Assembly (NCBI RefSeq): GCF_014837235.1
Contig: NZ_JACYFT010000002.1
Location: 496,001 to 560,000, forward strand
Source: Limnohabitans radicicola
GTDB taxonomy: Bacteria > Pseudomonadota > Gammaproteobacteria > Burkholderiales > Burkholderiaceae_C
Reading direction: 5' to 3'
DNA: 64,000 nt
The position numbers and the translations under genes were made by a program. Position 1 is the stretch's first letter, and each line of letters begins with the position of its first letter. The notes under the pieces are model-generated. The model saw nothing but the letters and a program-made list of their open reading frames with translations, had not been told where the DNA came from and made no database searches. Of this stretch, positions 62,570 through 64,000 are shown one piece after another.

Positions 62570-63184
62570 ATGGTTGAGCCCGCTCAGAGCCCTGACAGCA
62601 CACCCCCTTCGTTCGAGCTTCGGGGCCACCGCTTCAAGCCGCTGCGTTGGCAGGAGATGAGCGAAGCCCAGCAGGCCATGACGCGCGCCGTGCTGGGCGG
62701 TCAGCGCGGTGCGATGCAGGGCCCTTACAACGTGCTGCTGCGCAGCCCCGAAGTCGGCAACCTGGCGCAGCAGTTCGGGGCGCACACGCGCTTTCAGTCT
62801 TCCTTGCCGCTGGCCTTGAACGAGTTGGCCATCTTGATGATGGCGCGCCACTGGACCGCGCAGTTTGTCTGGTGGGCGCACCGCCGCATTGCCCAGGAGG
62901 CGGGCTTGCCCGTGGACCTGATCGCGAGCATTGCACAGGGCAGGGCAGTGCCCCAGGGTTTGGCCCCCGAGGTGTTGGCGGTGCAACGGTTTTGCGCCGA
63001 GTTGATCGCAGATCGAAAAGTCGGCGATGCCACATACGCGGATGCCGTGGCCCATTTTGGTGAGCGTGGTGTGGTCGATCTGATGGCCACCCTGGCTTAT
63101 TACACCTTGGTGTGCATGGCGCTGAATGTGGACGGTTACCCTTTGCCTGAAGGCGTTCAGCCGGAGCTGCAAGCACTGGCTTGA
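62570..63184 (+). CDS. Carboxymuconolactone decarboxylase-like protein
   Basis: The 204-residue protein resembles the AhpD/carboxymuconolactone decarboxylase fold: ARHWTAQFVWWAHRRIAQEA near residues 92-111 and LNELAILMMARHW before it, then LAPEVLAVQRFCAELIADRK. The paired cysteines of the peroxidase-linked AhpD group are absent, so it is unlikely to be a disulfide enzyme and is more like the decarboxylase/lactone side of the family or a non-catalytic relative. It begins 20 bases after the TauD stop and probably belongs to that unit. Confidence 0.75.
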   Translation: MVEPAQSPDSTPPSFELRGHRFKPLRWQEMSEAQQAMTRAVLGGQRGAMQGPYNVLLRSPEVGNLAQQFGAHTRFQSSLPLALNELAILMMARHWTAQFVWWAHRRIAQEAGLPVDLIASIAQGRAVPQGLAPEVLAVQRFCAELIADRKVGDATYADAVAHFGERGVVDLMATLAYYTLVCMALNVDGYPLPEGVQPELQALA

Positions 63185-63278
63185 ACCCGGCTGACGGCGA
63201 TAACCCTACAAATCACCTTGGTGACTTTCATGGGCGGTGCTTGGGTCTTTAATCTTGATCTTCATCAAGGAGACTGCC

Positions 63279-64000
63279 GTGAAATTGAAGTTCGTGAATC
63301 ACTCCCTCCAAAAAGCCACCGTGGCCTTGAGCCTGACCCTGTCGGGCCTGGCAATGGCGCAAGCGCCTGCCGCGCCGCCTGCATCGGCCATCCCACCCAC
63401 CTGGGCTCAAGGTCGCACAGCGGAGCAGGCTGCACTGAACCTGGTGCCCCACCCACCAGGCATGACCGCATTGCCTGCCAGCGATATCCCGACCGACAAA
63501 CTCAAGGTGCCCGCCGGCTTCAAGGCCGAGCTGTGGGCCTCGGGCATGCCCAATGCGCGCTCGATGGTGGAAACGCCCAAGGGCACCCTGTTTGTCGGCA
63601 CGCGATTCCCCGGCAACGTGTATGCCGTGGTTGAAAAAGACGGCAAGCGCGAAGTCAAGACCATCGCCAAAGGCTTGCATCGCCCCAACGGTGTGGCGTT
63701 CAAGGACGGCGCTTTGTACGTGGCCGAGCTCTCGCGCATCATCCGTTACGACAACATCGAAGCCAACCTGGACAACCCACCTGCGCCCGTGGTCGTGTTT
63801 GATGCACTGCCCAAGGATGAGCCGCACGGCTGGAAGTTCATGAAGCTCAGCCCTGATGGCAACTACCTGTACTTCCAGATTGGCACACCAGCCAACATCA
63901 CGGTGCAGCCGGTCACGCACGCCGTCATCGTGCGCTTGAACCTCAAGACCAATATCCTTGAAACGGTGGCCCATGGCGTGCGCAACAGCGTGGGCATGGA
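63279..64000 (+). CDS. PQQ-dependent sorbosone/sugar dehydrogenase-like exported protein, 3'-truncated
   Basis: A GTG start at 63279, 6 bases after AAGGAG, opens a frame that runs off the window end with 240 residues visible. The signal peptide is MKLKFVNHSLQKATVALSLT, cleaved near AMAQ. The visible body has KVPAGFKAELWASGMPNAR, TLFVGTRFPGNVYAVVE, GLHRPNGVAFKDGALYVAEL and DEPHGWKFMKLSPDGNYLYF, the beta-propeller pattern of L-sorbosone dehydrogenase/soluble glucose dehydrogenase proteins that use PQQ in the periplasm. About half the usual length (near 430) is missing at the 3' end. It is 94 bases after the preceding gene and may have its own promoter. Confidence 0.82.
   Translation, partial: MKLKFVNHSLQKATVALSLTLSGLAMAQAPAAPPASAIPPTWAQGRTAEQAALNLVPHPPGMTALPASDIPTDKLKVPAGFKAELWASGMPNARSMVETPKGTLFVGTRFPGNVYAVVEKDGKREVKTIAKGLHRPNGVAFKDGALYVAELSRIIRYDNIEANLDNPPAPVVVFDALPKDEPHGWKFMKLSPDGNYLYFQIGTPANITVQPVTHAVIVRLNLKTNILETVAHGVRNSVGM

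Overview
The window is a gene-dense, GC-rich chromosomal segment of a betaproteobacterium, most likely order Burkholderiales and of the Comamonadaceae kind (Limnohabitans, Rhodoferax and Hydrogenophaga are the sort of relatives I would expect). The clues are the zapB-like/zapA/6S RNA arrangement, the RisS/RisA-like two-component pair, Bug-type solute receptors, an E3 subunit carrying its own lipoyl domain as in Ralstonia, the DUF3348/DUF802/OmpA/DUF2894 operon, and generally short intergenic gaps. No rRNA, prophage, insertion sequence, integrase or CRISPR array was seen. The single tRNA is tRNA-Val(GAC). These calls come from reading the sequence, not from database searches.

Layout. 0-2.2 kb: two TauE/SafE-like membrane proteins, 6S RNA, zapA and a zapB-like gene. 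2.3-7.9 kb: a cobalamin riboswitch followed by a vitamin B12 uptake operon (btuB receptor, two BtuF-like binding proteins, btuC, btuD). 8.0-11.2 kb: a MacA/MacB-type export system with its permease and ATPase on separate genes. 11.2-16.4 kb: nitrobindin-like protein, glutaredoxin, fumarase C, an RNase II/R-family ribonuclease and a TauD-like oxygenase. 16.4-20.8 kb: four translationally coupled genes encoding a MotA/MotB-like (ZorA/ZorB-like) membrane unit with a very long coiled-coil tail and two cytosolic proteins of unknown function. This is the best candidate for an undescribed system here. 21-28.4 kb: nth, an aminotransferase, an alpha/beta hydrolase, a DUF3820 protein, serB and mfd, with REP-like palindromes between genes.

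28.5-35.2 kb: a catabolic operon (acyl-CoA ligase, acyl-CoA dehydrogenase, Bug receptor, alkylsulfatase-like MBL enzyme) divergent from a LysR regulator, with a T-N11-A box between them. 35.2-42.6 kb: ispD-ispF, the RisS/RisA-like pair, a 3-hydroxybutyrate dehydrogenase, an alpha/beta hydrolase and relA. 42.6-46 kb: tRNA-Val with its own promoter and terminator, an unrecognised 820-residue exported protein, and a convergent SapC-family gene. 46-52.2 kb: oligopeptidase A, folD and a PAS histidine kinase/FixJ-type regulator pair. 52.3-58.6 kb: the pyruvate dehydrogenase operon aceE-aceF-lpd, divergent from that pair across an AT-rich region with a large palindrome. 58.7-64 kb: a second catabolic neighbourhood with a class II aldolase, an unrecognised oxygenase-like protein, a Bug receptor, a TauD oxygenase, a carboxymuconolactone-decarboxylase-like protein and the start of a PQQ-type sugar dehydrogenase that runs off the window.

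How the parts fit: most of the window is core metabolism and housekeeping. Pyruvate dehydrogenase, fumarase, serB, isoprenoid genes, repair genes and RelA lie between small transport/catabolism modules typical of a heterotroph feeding on small organic acids. Sensors next to target operons (LysR at 34 kb, PAS kinase/FixJ regulator at 49-52 kb, B12 riboswitch at 2.3 kb) suggest local control.
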